Of a stretch of DNA of 64,000 nt, positions 11,701-26,700 are shown piece after piece. The translations under genes were made by a program, and so were the position numbers. Below the pieces are notes generated by a model. The model ran no database searches. It saw only the letters and a list, made by a program, of their open reading frames with translations, and was not told where the DNA came from. How positions within the stretch are numbered: position 1 is the stretch's first letter; each line of letters begins with the position of its first letter. This DNA comes from Liopterus haemorrhoidalis. Lineage: Eukaryota; Arthropoda; Insecta; Coleoptera; Dytiscidae. The stretch lies in assembly GCA_963971575.1 (NCBI GenBank), contig OZ020622.1:6362279-6426278 (forward strand). The letters are read 5' to 3'.

Positions 11701-14700
11701 CATTAGTATTTATATAAAAATGAGAAAATAAGAAAACAGACGCAATTATTGGCAGAATAATAAAGATGTGTGGCTGAAAATTGCTGATAAGTTTAATTCA
11801 TATTGTTTAAGGAATATAAAATAAAGCAAAATAAGACTGTCTTCTTATTTTCAGTCACTTTTGTATTATAAAATGCTATTTTTATTAACTTCTCTTCTAT
11901 CTATATTGTCCTCTTTTTCTGTGATAAAATTTGTTGAACGCCGTTTAATTTTACCAGTAACACAAAAAATATACGTAATGTCATTGAATGTAAAGTCAAA
12001 ATATTTATTGTCAAAATTCAAAATATTTAATGTCAAAATATGCAGTGTCAAAATTTCATCTCATTTTAGCTCTACAAATTTACGTGTAGCTCTATCTCTC
12101 TTGCACCGTGTTACTATCTTCATAAGAAATACCTATAATATAGAATATTATGTGTCTAATAACTATTAGGGAGTTTATTAGGAAACTGGAACTCTCGGCC
12201 CTAGGTTGTTTAACCTGTTAACCAGTGGCGTAGTCAAGGGGGTAGCTAAGGGGCTGTAGCCTCCCCTTTGGATTTATTTTATTTACTTTTCTGTCTAATC
12301 TGCTCGCGGAGCACAGTTTGGGAAATCCTGGTTTAAAGTAATGTATGTGCTTGATAACATTCAGGTACAAGATTGATGTTTGAACTCAATTTTCTCAAAA
12401 TTGTCAAAGTGTCAGATAAAACCCTTTTATTCTAAGGTCGCGATATATTAAAATAAACTTACTTTTCTCCTTTCTTGTACACCTTATTCTGCAGATGTAT
12501 AATATCGTGTCGGACATCAGCAAGTAACAAAAGCATAAAATCAACATTCCCCCTCTCTCCTCTGGGACCGCGTTGTCCTCTTGGTCCTTGTTCCCCTCTG
12601 GGTCCCTCTATTCCCGTAGCTCCTGGAGGACCCTATGTCATGATCACATATCAGAACTTTGCTTGTTTATATGTAGTTTTTATTCCGGAGGGATCAGTAC
12701 GAAAGACCAAAGATTTATAAGTAAATACGGACATTTTTTTTAGAGGATACAAACATTTTTTCACGTCAGAATATGGGACACTGTTTTTGTCTGGATTAAA
12801 GTGATGAATTTTGCAATTTTATTAGTTTAAAAGATTTTTGGGATTAAATATAATATTGTAATAAATTTTATGCTGTTTTAAATAATATATATTGCAGTGG
12901 TTTGCCAACAAATTTATTAATACAACATACAACGAATTAGATATTTAAATAGCTCATTAACAAAACAAAACAAAATCTATTTGACTTTTTTTTGAGATAA
13001 AGAAGAAGCTTGCATATTTTTTCCTGTTCAAGCTATCGATAAGATTTTTTTAGTAAAAAAATCGTATAAAATCTATTATTATCTATAGTTATTTAAATAA
13101 AAATTCTTGTATAATACTCGTCATAAAATTTATTATTAAATGATTAGAGCAACGGTTTCCAAAGTGGGGGCGCGACCCCCTGGGGGGTCGTACAAGATTC
13201 ACCAGGGGGCCGCGGGTTTATTGCAAATGTCATTTTTATTCCGATCGTGTTTTCAAAAAGATAAAATAACCTCGTTTATTGAAAAAATTGAATTATGGAC
13301 TAAAAATTTTCAAGATGACAAATTTGATATGTTTTCCAATTTAAAAAATAATTGTTGCATTGACAAAATTAAAGAACATAAGTCTATTTATAGGACACTT
13401 ACAAAATTTGAAGCAATATTTTAATCATTATTTTCAAGATCTGGAAGAAAATGCAAAATATGAATGGATGTGGAATCCGTTTACTATCGATTATAATGAT
13501 AATTTTGAGCTAATAACTAATGAACAAGAAAAATTAATAGAACTTTCTTGTGATAGCTTACTAAAAGATCGCTTCAATCCAAATAATCCGGAAAAATTCT
13601 GGCTGGAAGTAAGTAAGGAATATCCTGCCTTATCAGCAAAAGCTATAAAAATTCTTTTACCATATGTCACATCATACATGTGCGAAATAGGATTTTCCAC
13701 ATTAGCTGTTATTAAAACAAAATATCGCGCACGGTTAATAGTGGAAGACGAAATAATAGTGGTTTTTTTCTTCATATAAACCGCGATTTAACGAATTATG
13801 TGCGAAGAAACAAGCCCATACTTCACATTAAAATTGATTTTTATTACATTTTTAATTTGTATTACATATTTAATATTAATATAATTTATTTTTATATGAT
13901 TTTCGTGATTTATGTTGTGAAAATAAATATTTAGGAATTAGAGAAACTATTTACATTACATATTTTTGCTACTTTTGTGATTATTATTTCAATAAAGAAA
14001 TTATTTACAAATTGTTTATAAATTTCCTAAATAGGAGGGGGGGGGGGCGCCAGAGATAGGATTTTTTCTAAGGGGGTCGTTACTGAACAAAGTTTGGAAA
14101 CCGCTGGATTAGAGACGTTTCGATTGAGTATCCATTCATCTTCAATCTAATATTGAGTCAAGTTATAAAAAATATGATGTTAAAAAAATTTCACAATAAA
14201 ATGTATCGTCAGATGTTAAACTTTTAAGGTTCGTTCAGTATCATTAAGAAGAAAATGACCATAAAACAAAAAGCCGCATAAATACAGAACCCAGTATAGG
14301 TTCTGAGTTCAGAGTTTCTTAACGTTAATATCTGTAAGAACCTTACCATAGGTCCACGTTTACACCTACAGAAGTCAGACTTTCCTGGCGGTAAAACAAA
14401 AGAATCCATCATAGAATATGTATAGTCATCTGACTCTTTTACAATTGCCCCATTTCCTTCCGGCCCTGCAAAAAAATATATATAGATATATAATTTACTC
14501 GCTTACGGCTTGAGTGGTTAACTACATAGAAGTCAATCATTCATAAAAGTTCAATAATTTGAGAAGGCACTCAAAAAGGCACGAAAAACACATTCTGGGG
14601 AAGATGAAAAACCCTACTTATACAAAAAGTCGTTGCATCTACCATGACCAGTTCTTATGTGATTAAGTTGTTTCTATATGTGTCTAGGGCATGGATCGAC

Positions 14701-17700
14701 AACCTTTCGGTGACAAAGAGCCAAATCTATATTGAAAAAAAAAAACAATAACATGGAAGAACCACTAAAAAGTATATGCTATATTTATAAAAAAACGTAA
14801 ATATTGTTTATTTGTTTTAAAATAATCAAGTATTACAATAAATTAATATTTACTAATACATTTAGTTTGTGATACCTATTAATTGTACCAGTATATTACA
14901 ATATAATATATTTTTTAATAGTGTTCGATAAGACTTTATAATATTTAAATATTTTCAATATTTAAATATTTGGTGAATATTCATTAATTTTTAACTTAAG
15001 GCAGCACTCAAGTTTCAGGTCAGTAAGATTACTTCTTAACTGACTCTTTATTAATTTCCTATGTGAAAAGACTTGCTCACAGTAATATGTGGATCCGAAA
15101 ATTTTCAGTAGTCCAAAAGCATAATTTTTTAAATGATTGAACGATTCTGGAGGACGGTTCTAAGCTTCGAAAACAACTTTATCTACATTTTGAAGATTGT
15201 GAATTTCGGTCCACTTATGCTGGGAAGATAAAATGCACTTTTCTCTTTCTAAACTTTCCAGTTCAGAATTAAGTTTTAAAAATATATTATTCCATAAACC
15301 TTTGGATTTCAAATCCAATAATTGAAGTTCAAATTGTGCCTGATTAATCAATAGAAATGGTGATAAATATAACTGCTGCATATCTGCTTTAATTGGTTTT
15401 GTCAAAAAAGCTAGTGTAGCTTTATATTTTCTAAACTCTTTAAATCTTTATCCAAGAGCTTCTTGCATGTTAACAATAGTTTGTGGAAAAAAAAAATTGC
15501 ATTAATAACGTTGTTATTGTCCTTTTGTTTTTGTAAATTAAGAAAAAAAAAAAGAATGCATTAATTCTTTTAACATTCCATGTACCGTTCACATTTGTTA
15601 TAAATTAGTACATTACGAATAGCCCTCCATCTGTGAATTTTGAAACCAACTATTTAGCTTCGTAAAATATTTTATATTTATTATCGTTCTTATAATTCTG
15701 TTGTCTTAGATTTTAACTACCTAATTACCTAAATTGATCATACTTACTGTCCGTCTTTATAATTTTGAGCAAGATTTGTTAATGATGACATTATGTTAGG
15801 TTATGTAAAGGCATTCGATAACTACGGTGTCACTAATAGACTGCGATAGCCAATGTGTTTATATGTCTGTCTCATTAAAACATCTCACTAGCTATAAGTT
15901 TAGATAATTATGCACAATCCACAACAAACAGCGTATTAAATTTGCAGGTCTGAACGGTTTCACGTTTTACCATATGACAAACAGTCTGGTGACAGTGAAC
16001 AGTCCATAAGCTACAGTGCATAAGCTATTAATTTAAGAGCTCTGAATGCGGCTTTAAACTCCTACTTTAACAAATCCTCTTACGGAATATCACTTTTCGA
16101 AAAAGGCGTTATACATGGTGTTAAAATAAAAAATTTAATGCATTTCTTACAGAATACATCCGATTATATGCTTGTTAAATAAAATATAATTTTGCAACCC
16201 TGTAGTTTCAAAATTTTTCTAATTTCTTTAAAATAGTCAGCAAATGCAGAGTAACTTGAATTTTTCTACATTTTAACGATTTCTGAGTTATAGAATATAA
16301 TTTTCTGTCTTTCCAACTTGAAATACAATGCTGAAAATGTAATATAATTCTACAAAAAAGGTTGATGTGTGTCATTTAAAATTTGCAAAGACTGTGCAAA
16401 GAAAAATAGTAGCATTAATTTAGTGTAGCTGGATGTAATGTCATATTTCTGTGTCAAAACCGTTATGCACTTCCCATTTTAAAAAGGATTTAAAATTTAA
16501 ACGTTAACTTGAACCTTTCATTTTAATTTGTATACTTCATGCTTAAAAACTTGACATATATACCGGATTTTCCAAAGGAAATAACTTACAAGCTTTAAGT
16601 TTAGCGATAACTATTTTACTTAATTTATATTTATTTAAATGCTTAATTAAAACTTTTAATTAGTAATTAAAAGTATAAAGAACTTGGTTTTATATTTATT
16701 TTAAATATATTATATTTTAATAATTATATTTCATATACAGAAGGGTGTCGGCTTACGTTACAGAGATCTACTTCGCTCTAGACCAGTGGTTCTTAAACAG
16801 GATTCTGTAGGTACAGGCAGGGATGATATTCCGTACCCGTTAATTCATATTTCAAAGTTTTCCGTACCCGTTGTTATAGACAAGTAAAATTGTTCTTACT
16901 CATGGAAAAATGTATTTTCTGATAGCCAGCATTTTTTAAGCGTTTAATATGCTAGAAACACACAATACTGTTCCAAATTGTCGTTCAACTTTGGATGTAT
17001 CTGTGTATGCCGTATATTGATGTATTCAGAGCTGAAATCCAAACACACACTGGTACGTGAGTACCGGTTGTTATAATATTCAAATACTTCCGTACCGGAT
17101 AGTAAGATAAGTGGTAAAAAAAATAATTTAGTTCATTTACTTTAAGCAAAAGGCCACACCAACAATTACTAAAAATCTTTTCTTTTTTTTAACGTACCTG
17201 TTGTTAAATGTTTTGAATATCAGCACTGGGTACAGGCTATGCCAAACGTTTAGGCGGAACTAAATGGGAATTTCGTTCTTATAGCTTGTCACGAGAAGGG
17301 ACTTTACTTGGGTTATTTCATTTTTCACGTTGGAATGTCAAAATTTAAAATTCAAAATTTAAATTTAAATTTTAACTGAAATTTTATTTTCGTTCGTAGT
17401 GGTGTGTTGGAGCCTATTTGCTCTAACCAGTTATTTTCCCACTCGGTTTTTAAAAATGTTTATTAACATATTCAATATTAATAATTATAAAATTACAATT
17501 AAATGCTGATTTTCAATTCTAGTTACTTTTACAGATTACGTGAGGCTTTTGATAATTTTGTTTAGCAAAAGCCTACTTCAAACCATAAAAGGAGAGCTCA
17601 TGACAACTTACAAAAATGAAAATTCCAGTTAGTTCCTCCGAAACGTTTGGAATAGCATGTATTTCAAACGTTTAGGCGGAACTAAATGGGAATTTCGTTC

Positions 17701-20700
17701 TTTTAGGTTGTCACGAGAAGGGACATTACTTGGGTTATTTCATTTTTCATGTTGGAATGTGAAAATTTTAAATTCCAACAGTTAAACCATGGAAACGAAT
17801 GACATCTGTCAAAAATATTTTTTTTTACATATTTAGTTATAATTAATTATAACTAATTTAGTCTTTTATTTAATTTTTTAACTTTAGTCTTTATATTAAT
17901 TATAATTAATATAAAGACAAAAAAATAAATGAATGGAAAATTTTTATTAAGAAGGACGAATGAAGAAAAAAAAAAACAAAATATCAGATCGTCAAGGATG
18001 AAATTTGTAGTTAATAATATTGCCAACTTAACAGCTTATTATTTCACATTGGCTTAGTATTTTACCGATCTGTTTTTTTTTTTTTTTTTGTTGGAAAGTT
18101 ACATATCTCGCCTGTTTAAAGAAATCATTGTATGCTCTAAAAAATCTCAAAAACTTTTTTTTAAAATTAATTTTGTTAAAAATGGAACAATTGGAAATTC
18201 GCACTATTATGAATTATGAGTTCTTACGTGGAACGACGGCATCGCAGACCTCGCGAAACTTGAATAGTGTTTTTTGCTCTAGTGTTACTACGCAGCAAAC
18301 AATATCAAATTGGTTCGCCAAATTTCGTACAGGTAATTTAAAAACAAAAAAAAAAAACCTGGTTCATCGATCACATCAGAAATATACTGCAATAAACTGG
18401 ACGAAATAATGCAAAATCTTGAAGAAAAACAGCTTAGATTGGTCAACAGATGGACTCCTATCTTATTGCATGATAACGCTAGACTACACACTGCACAAAT
18501 GACTGTGGCAAAACTACAGGAATTAGTGTTGGAACTTCTTCATCATCCTCCATAATCACCAGACCTAGCCCCCACTGACTACCACTTCTTCCGCAATTTG
18601 AACAACTTTTTAATAGAAAAACAGTTTAATTCCGACAATGCTGTAAAACTGGTCTTCCAGGAATTCATTGACTCTCGTCCGCCAAGGTTTTATACCACTG
18701 GTCCGAACAACCTGTCGCTTAAATGGCAAAAGTGCATAGACAATATGGGTGCATACTTTGATGAATAAAATAATTCCTTATATTTGTAAGTTATCAACCA
18801 ACTTTGCCTTTTTTTCTACAAATTTCATCCTTGACGACCTAATATAAAGAAGATGATATTTTAAAATGATATTAACCTTAACCTAAAAATGTTTATTGTA
18901 AGTATGATTTACAAAGCTTAAATTAAATGATCGAAAGTCCAAATAGATAAAAATTAGTAGATTTCAAAATCTAGTTCCGCCTAAAGGTTTGGAATAGCTT
19001 ATAATTATAAATTTTAGGACTGAAATTTTTGTGTATTTTCCCGGAAGTGTATAGTGTAATCCAGACTTCATTCAGATATTTACCTGTAAATCCCCTAGGT
19101 CCGGGTGGTCCGGGAGGACCCATTGGTCCAGCTGGCCCCGGAAGACCGGCTCCGAAATTGGTCAGTCGCACTGCCGTGGACAATGCCACAATCTGTGAAA
19201 TACAAAACGTTTGTCATTTGTTCCTACACTAACAAACAAGATTGGTCAAATAATTATATTTTTAAAACAAATCAGGCAGATCACTGTAGTGAAAAGTCTT
19301 CACTAATGCATTCCGCTTGTCAAGATTCCATTCTGAAATTCTAAACACGGTTGTATCATAAATTTTTCTCCGCTCATCTAATAATTTTTCATACAAATTC
19401 CTTCTTTAACAGAAGATATTCTTTTTGTTTTGTTTTTCAGCAGTATAACGTCATTATCTAAAGAATTTTCAATATTCCTGAAACTTACCTTCGAATATTT
19501 AACATATTTTGAAATAAATGTTGAATAATATAAAGAACGATATATTGATATGTACTGACAATATAAATTTTTACATAAAAGAAAGAAGGAATATTTCTAT
19601 ATTAAAATATTTTTAAAAAAGAAATGTTTTCTGTAAATAAAAATCATGGTTTTTTAGACAAAAATATTTATTTTAGAAACACAACATTTCGCTAAAGGGC
19701 TGCTTTTACAATTGTTGGATAAAGCTCGGATAACGCTATTCCCGGTATAAAGTCAAAAAATCGCTTTTACAATGCTCGGATAAAGCTCAGATAGGATAAA
19801 CATTGGAATAAACAACAGAATATCTTGTCTGACCAACGACATTTCAGATAAAGGGCAGTATAAGTTATTCCCTTGCTCCGATTGGTGAATAGGTATTTGT
19901 TACCCAGCAACGGTAAAAAAATCAGCTGTGGCCACCACAGGACCGACCGCTATCACAGAGTACTTGCATAAAATACATCAGAGCCGCAGTAAGGGGGAAG
20001 GGCGACGGCCCCTAGCGCACTAAGGAAAAGGGCTTGCTAAGGGGCGCCATTCCGAAGGTGAGGACCTTTTTTTTTTGCTCGTCACTTGGATTTTGGGAAG
20101 TGAGGACCTTTCTTTTATTTTGCTCGTCACTTGGATTTTGGGAAGAGAGGACCTTTTTTTTTGCTCATCACTTAAATTTTGAGAGGTAAGAGAGGTTTGT
20201 TTTAATTTACCAAGGGCGCCAAAACACGGCTCTGCCCCTAGCGCAAGTTTTCCTTACTGCGGCTCTGAAATACATTCTAGCAGCAGAGTAGAAATAACTT
20301 AACCTAATATTTTCTAACAGAGATATTATTTATCATGACCATGGAAACGTTACATATAAGTATGAAAAAATACATACTTAGAAAACAATTCGAAAAATTT
20401 TTCAAAATTTTTTCGTTTTATCATAAACGTTGTTAGTCATTGCCTTAAATATTTAAAATGCCTGCAATACTTAAATATTTTTCTGTTATGAAATATTCGC
20501 AAAAATCTTAAAATCGACATGAGTAAACTCCCATTTATAGTCAACCGATTTTTACCAAAAGTTGATCAACTCGTGCCATTGATCTCAAAAGCTTAAATAT
20601 GAAGTTTCATAAAAATCCTTTTAGCCATATTTGCTCTGCACGTGTGTACAGACAGACGGACGGCCAGACAGACAGATAGATAGACAGACAGACCGACAGA

Positions 20701-20706
20701 CAGACC

Positions 20707-20741
<35 letters not shown>

Positions 20742-23700
20742 CAACAGACATCATGCTAAAAAAACTGTATAAAGCATTTATATATCTTCACTATATGCAA
20801 TCAATCAATGATAAAATTTATTAGGTTAGGTTTAGTTAGCAAAAATTTTAGACAGAAAAAACTTAAACCTGCTAGACGTATATGAACAGGTACTCATAAG
20901 GAATTTTTACCTTTTTCCAATGAGATTTATAGTATACGTATTTTGAAAAACATTAACTTCATAAATAGTTCCAAAAATATCAGTTATATTCGGACGTTCC
21001 TCGTGTGAAAAACGGGTATTTCTCTGCCAACTACAGATGCATGAATGATTACTATTGGCACCCCACTCTTACGACTATGCCTTCTAGTTTCTAACGTTAT
21101 AATATAATTCATTCTAAGCATACAAGCCTAGTTGTGGTGGACTAATACGGAACATTAACCCTCTTTTTTAACATAAATAAAAAGTACATATTTTTCAACA
21201 TTGTATTTATAGTGTTTTGATGTAGCAACCTACGGTTATAATGACCAAATTGGTCCTTTCAACGTCGTTATAAACGATATCCACTGTATTTGAACAAATT
21301 TACATATAGGTACGTGTCTTTTTATATATGCACCGCTTCTACCAAAGACAGTAGAGATAGATTGAAATTGACAGATGCAAATGATGTAAACCAGAAAATA
21401 GTGACAACTACCATTTTAACGAATATCGATTCATTTATTGCATCTCTTTGTTATTTATTTTATTTTTTGAATGAATTCCGGTACGTTCTAGTTTTTCATC
21501 ATACATTCAAAATCTCTTGTAATTTATTTTGTATCGAGTAGATATAAATTTAATTCCGACCTTGTCAGAGCAAAAAAAAATTTATAACCGATTGAAGATC
21601 TGTCACAAAACCATCTCGGGGATATTGTCTACGTTAACAATTTGTTATTGGAAAAAATAATGAAATGAAAAATCGTTTTCTTTTTAGGAAGCTATAAATA
21701 TGATTTTTTTTACAAAAAATATAAACAAGGAACAAAATGATGTGTTGAAATACAAAAATACAACTGGGAATTTAAGAAATACTGAAATAAGTAAAATGTT
21801 ACAAATTTTTCGTCATTTTTTGTCCAACATAATTTCTACCATCAGTGCTGTAATACCCGTTTCACACTAGATCTTTAAGACGAGTGAATTTAAAGTTCAC
21901 CGATGTTTAAGATCGGTATGCTTTCACACTTGATGTTTAAATCTCTGGTGCTGTCATCAGCTACAGTAATTTTGTCCTTAAGTTACCGTCATGAAATTAC
22001 TAGTTTTGAACTGTCTGCGCAGACGCACATTTTGAATTATTATAAACAAATAAGGATACTTCATTTCATTCTACAATAAAGACACTACAATAAAGAATAT
22101 ATTACACCTGTATTAACATGTAAGTTGATACATTTTATCTCAATTATTGTAGCTCTGTATTTTATTAAACACATTATTAAAATAAATAATTTTATTATAA
22201 CAATAAGTATAAACTTCTTATAACGTCGATATAATACAGTATTCTTGTTTATGATAATATAAAATGTTGACGGCACAAATTTAAGGAGTATTTTTTTATA
22301 ATAGAAATTAAGTTGGCAATGCGGACGAAGTTTAAGACGCAGATCTCTGTCTTAAACATCGTTTGTATTTAGACGAGGCCATACGGTTTCACATTAGCGT
22401 TTAAAGATACATTCACTTTAACATCCGATCTTAAAGTTCTAGTGTGAAAAAGGCATTACTTCAATGATGTTTTTAGGGTTTTGTAGGTATGACCAAAAAA
22501 CCCTTATACCGTCATTTTGTCGTCTGTCAGTCTGTCTGTTCGGTAAAAATTGTAGCCAAACGGCTAAATCTAGAGAGTTGAAATTTGGCATGCTTATACA
22601 ACTCTTTAACCACATAGGAAAAATACTAAAACATCTAAAAAACATATCCCCCTAAAAATATAAACAAATATGTACTCATAGAGAAAAAATATTTTTTTAA
22701 AATTCTGAGTAGGGTATCAAATGAAAGCCCTTAGTACGTGAATTAACGATCAAAATTTTATTTTTGCAAAATAAATTATTTAGATGCAATTTTTGCCAAA
22801 ATTGTGCAAAATTTTGTTGCACATCCTGTAGCCCAGATGGTTTAAACTAAAAATCTGATAAAATTCTAAGTAATGTACATTTTTGTGAACCGGAATAGTA
22901 CAACAGGAATTTTTGGTCAGATTATGTTTTCGGAAAATAACGTATTTTTTGTGTTTTTTGCTTGACCATGTAAAATATTTAATAACTTATGTAACACAGT
23001 AAACCAGTATGCTTTGATATTGTCATGGTTAGCATGCTCGGGTTCTAATTTGCAAACTAAGGTTCAATCCAGTCTCGAGACAATTTTTTTTTGTTATTTA
23101 TTTATTATTTATTTATTTATTTTACATCGGCCTATTTCTGCAACGAGGCTAATCGCTGATGCCAGGGGGCGAGCTCCTACACCTGGATGAGGGGTGAATT
23201 ATTGTGAAAATGAGAGTAATGTAAACATATTATTCTCGCCCGAATAATATCACCAACGAAGGAGGCTCGAATCACTGACCGCCCAAGTCCAGACTGTTTC
23301 TACCAGTCTAAAACCGCACGACTTAATGCGCTCGGCCACTCCGTTGGCTTTTTTTTTTTTTTTTGCATTTTTATTTTGTTTAAATTATTTTTTTCAAAAT
23401 TCTAGTATATTTGGGCAAATGTTGCATTTAATTTTTAAAAGCGTAAATTTAATAACCTGTGGAAATTGTTGAAATTGAATACACGAAATCAGAGGGGTGG
23501 AGTTATGACTTAAAACAACCAATGGAAGCCATAATTTTCCAAATATTAATGAACCTTGCTATATAAAAAAATACTGCACATATTTAGAAACCTTAATAAT
23601 AAAATTAACAAAAAAAAAAATATTTTAACATAAAATTTGTTTGGCATCCCAAATAATCATCATTCACTTACTAAATACCTGTGAAACCCTGAAATATGTG

Positions 23701-26700
23701 AAAATTCACACTTCACATCAATTTTTTAGACTCGTATACTGTCACTATTACGAAAATGTGCGTGCTATTGAGAAGTGACATTACCTATAGAGGCGCTGTT
23801 GTCGCTTACAAAATGGCGATTGGAATAGGATATTTTTGACATTTGCCATTTGATACACAACAATTCACATTGCAGTTAATTTTCTGTTGCGATTTTAGAG
23901 ACATTTTATTAAAGTTTTCTTCACTTTAACACATACAAACAATGCAATTAAATAAGCCACATCCAACAAAATCCTGTTCCAAAATATTCCGCTAGGCGTC
24001 ACTTCAGTTATTGTCAGTTCTCAATAGTTTCAGAAATATTCCCAGCGTTACTATTGTACCTTGTTTCTTTTATCCCCGCCTTACCCTACCTATAAATCTC
24101 TACATTACACTTTGATTGTTATATTGGATAAAATATGTCTTTATTTTTGTGATTCAATTCTTAGAATCGTAGAAATATCTTGTCCAAAAATCAGTTATTG
24201 CAAGTATAACTATATCAAATTTAACAAGGCAATATGCACTAAAATTTTATGTGACACAACGGCAAATATCTAAAAAGGAATAGATAAACATTTGTTTAGC
24301 AAAACAGCATGTAGGTTAATGCAGTAAAATATGCAGAGAACATGTCAGTCGAAAGTTACGAGGGATATTTAGATTTTATGCTCAGGTTTATGCGTCGTAA
24401 GTGAAGTCAGTCATCCTTATAAAGCAGGTAACCGGTACGTACACTATTTTACGTCTGAAGTTGGCAACGAAACAAACTTCACTGGAAACTCTACTTCCTA
24501 CAAAACTTCCAAACTGTATAAATAAGTATTGCCCTCAATTATCTACAATTACATAATTCCGAAAAATACTTAATGAAGAAATTATCCTTTTCACCCTTAC
24601 ATACTCATTTAACCCCAATATATTACAATAGATTTTTTATACTACCCACTCCGTAAATAAGTGTTATTACCCAGAAAGGTGCATGTAAACGTAAGTGAAA
24701 TTTTGATGTCTACGGTTGCTAAGCGAGTAAGTAATTCTTACGCGGCCAGGACAAAAAAGTACAAATGCCATTTGAAGGATAAACAGAATATTAAACAATT
24801 ATTTATTTATTTATTTATATGAAAACTAATGGTACAAATTGAATAATTTGATATATTAATAGAAGGATTATTTTCTTTTGAATTAAATTCCATTTTATTG
24901 ATAGTCATATCATCCCTGAAGATGACTGTTTAGTAGTTGGAATGTGCATTTGGGAAATTTATAAAATAACTGAAGGAAATATACAGTATTTTATTTATCT
25001 CTATATAGGGGAGAATATTGTACCTTGCGCATAATGTACCTTGGAACACTTTTAACATCCTGAAATTCTCTAACATCTAGGGGTCTATATGTGATATACA
25101 GTAGGTGGCCAAATTATTAGGGCCGGTACACTTTTTTTGTAATTTTCAAGTTTAAATGCATTTTGTGAGAAAATAAATAGTTTTTAAATCATTTTTCTTC
25201 TATATTCTTGTTGGTGGTATCATTATTATTTAAAAAAGCGGGAGATCGCCAAAGAAATCATCACCACCAAGTGGCAATTTATAGAAACCCTTATCAGAGA
25301 GTGGCATCACAACCCCAATCTCCGACACAACGCAAAAGACTGTATAGAAAGCATGCTCAAACGCCTGGAAGCCGCAATGGCAGCAAAGGGTGGCATTACA
25401 AAATATTAAGATTTTATTTAATTTGTTAAATTAACACTTTTCATACAAAAATAAATGGTTATGAATAAGCAATTATGTCGTTTTATATTCTAAATAAAGC
25501 ACTCTAATGAATAAAAATAAATACTAGACCCAAAGCCACTTATTTCCTCATTAAATTCATTTGAAAATTACAGAAAATTTGTACTGTCCCTAATAATTTG
25601 GCCACCTACTGTATGTAGTGTATCTATATTGTTAGACAGTAGCCTTTTGGTTTCTTTTTTTTTTCAGTCTGCTTGCGATTAAGGGCCGAGAGTTCCAGTT
25701 GCTAATAAACTGTCCTATAAATTTATTAGCAACAGAATTTTTTTCTGAGAGTTCCACCCCGAAATAGTTATTAGGTTGCTAATAAATAGGCTTATTTATC
25801 TAATAACTTATAGGCAACATGAAGTGCTTAATAAACTGACATATAACCAAAAACAAGTTCGCAAAATGTGTTAATATTTCAATTTTATTGAAAAACAGTA
25901 TAATTTTAAAAGAATATACAAATGTGTAGTTTTTATACATCCATATTTTTTCTATAATGGTGATTTTAATGTTTTATATACATTTTAGTTGTATTTTGAC
26001 GAAATCGACGATATATTTGGATGAATTTTTAAATTATAGACAACCGTTTTTAAAATATTTTGGGCATTTATTGTAAATGTGGTATATAAAGAACAATATA
26101 GAAATACATTTTTTTTAATAAACATTGTCTTTTATTTTTACATATGTATTTCTTTCAATTACGATAACAATACATTACACATAATACTTTAAGCATTACT
26201 ATTTATATAAAAATGATAGAAAATAAGAAAACAGACGCAATTATTGGCAGAATAATAAAGATGTGTGGCTGAAAATGGTTGAAAAGTTTTAACTAAAATG
26301 GTTGATAATTCATATTGTTTAAGGAATGTAAAATAAAGCAAAATTTAGCTGTCTTCTTATTTTCAATTATAAAATGTTATTTCAATTATAAATGTTAAAT
26401 GTTAATTTTTTATTATAAAATGTTATTTTTATTAACTCCTCTTTTATCTATATTATCTTTGTTTTCTGTGGTAAAATTTGTTGAACGCCGTTTAATTGTC
26501 ATTTTAACAGTAACACAAAAAATATACGTAACGTCATTGAATGTAAAGTCAAACTATTTAATGTCAAAATATTTAATGTCAAAATATTAAATGTCAAAAT
26601 TTCATCTCACTTTAGCTCTACAAATTTACGTATAGCTCTATCCCTCTTGCACCGTGTTACTATCTTCATAAGAAATACCAATACAAAAACAAAATATTAT

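Noticed and set aside
12475..12720. Plus-strand frame with repeated GPLGP-like motifs
   Set aside because: Antisense of CCBE1 exon 7; the minus strand gives the conserved collagen and helix in frame with the other exons.
13140..13424. 94-codon frame starting MIRATVSKVGARPPGG
   Set aside because: Its start lies in the hAT terminal repeat and target duplication; only its later part is shifted transposase sequence.
19029..19232. Gly/Pro-rich open frame on the plus strand
   Set aside because: It is the antisense of CCBE1 exon 5; the collagen triplets and splice sites are on the minus strand.
22085..22276. 63-codon open frame repeated at 42781-42972
   Set aside because: It is conserved because both copies are the same MITE; composition is random AT-rich and there is no transposase signature.
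23341..23348. Candidate tRNA-Leu/Ser gene start on the minus strand near 23260-23348
   Set aside because: The A and B boxes are present, but the acceptor stem does not pair and a SINE body with a TAAA tail follows.
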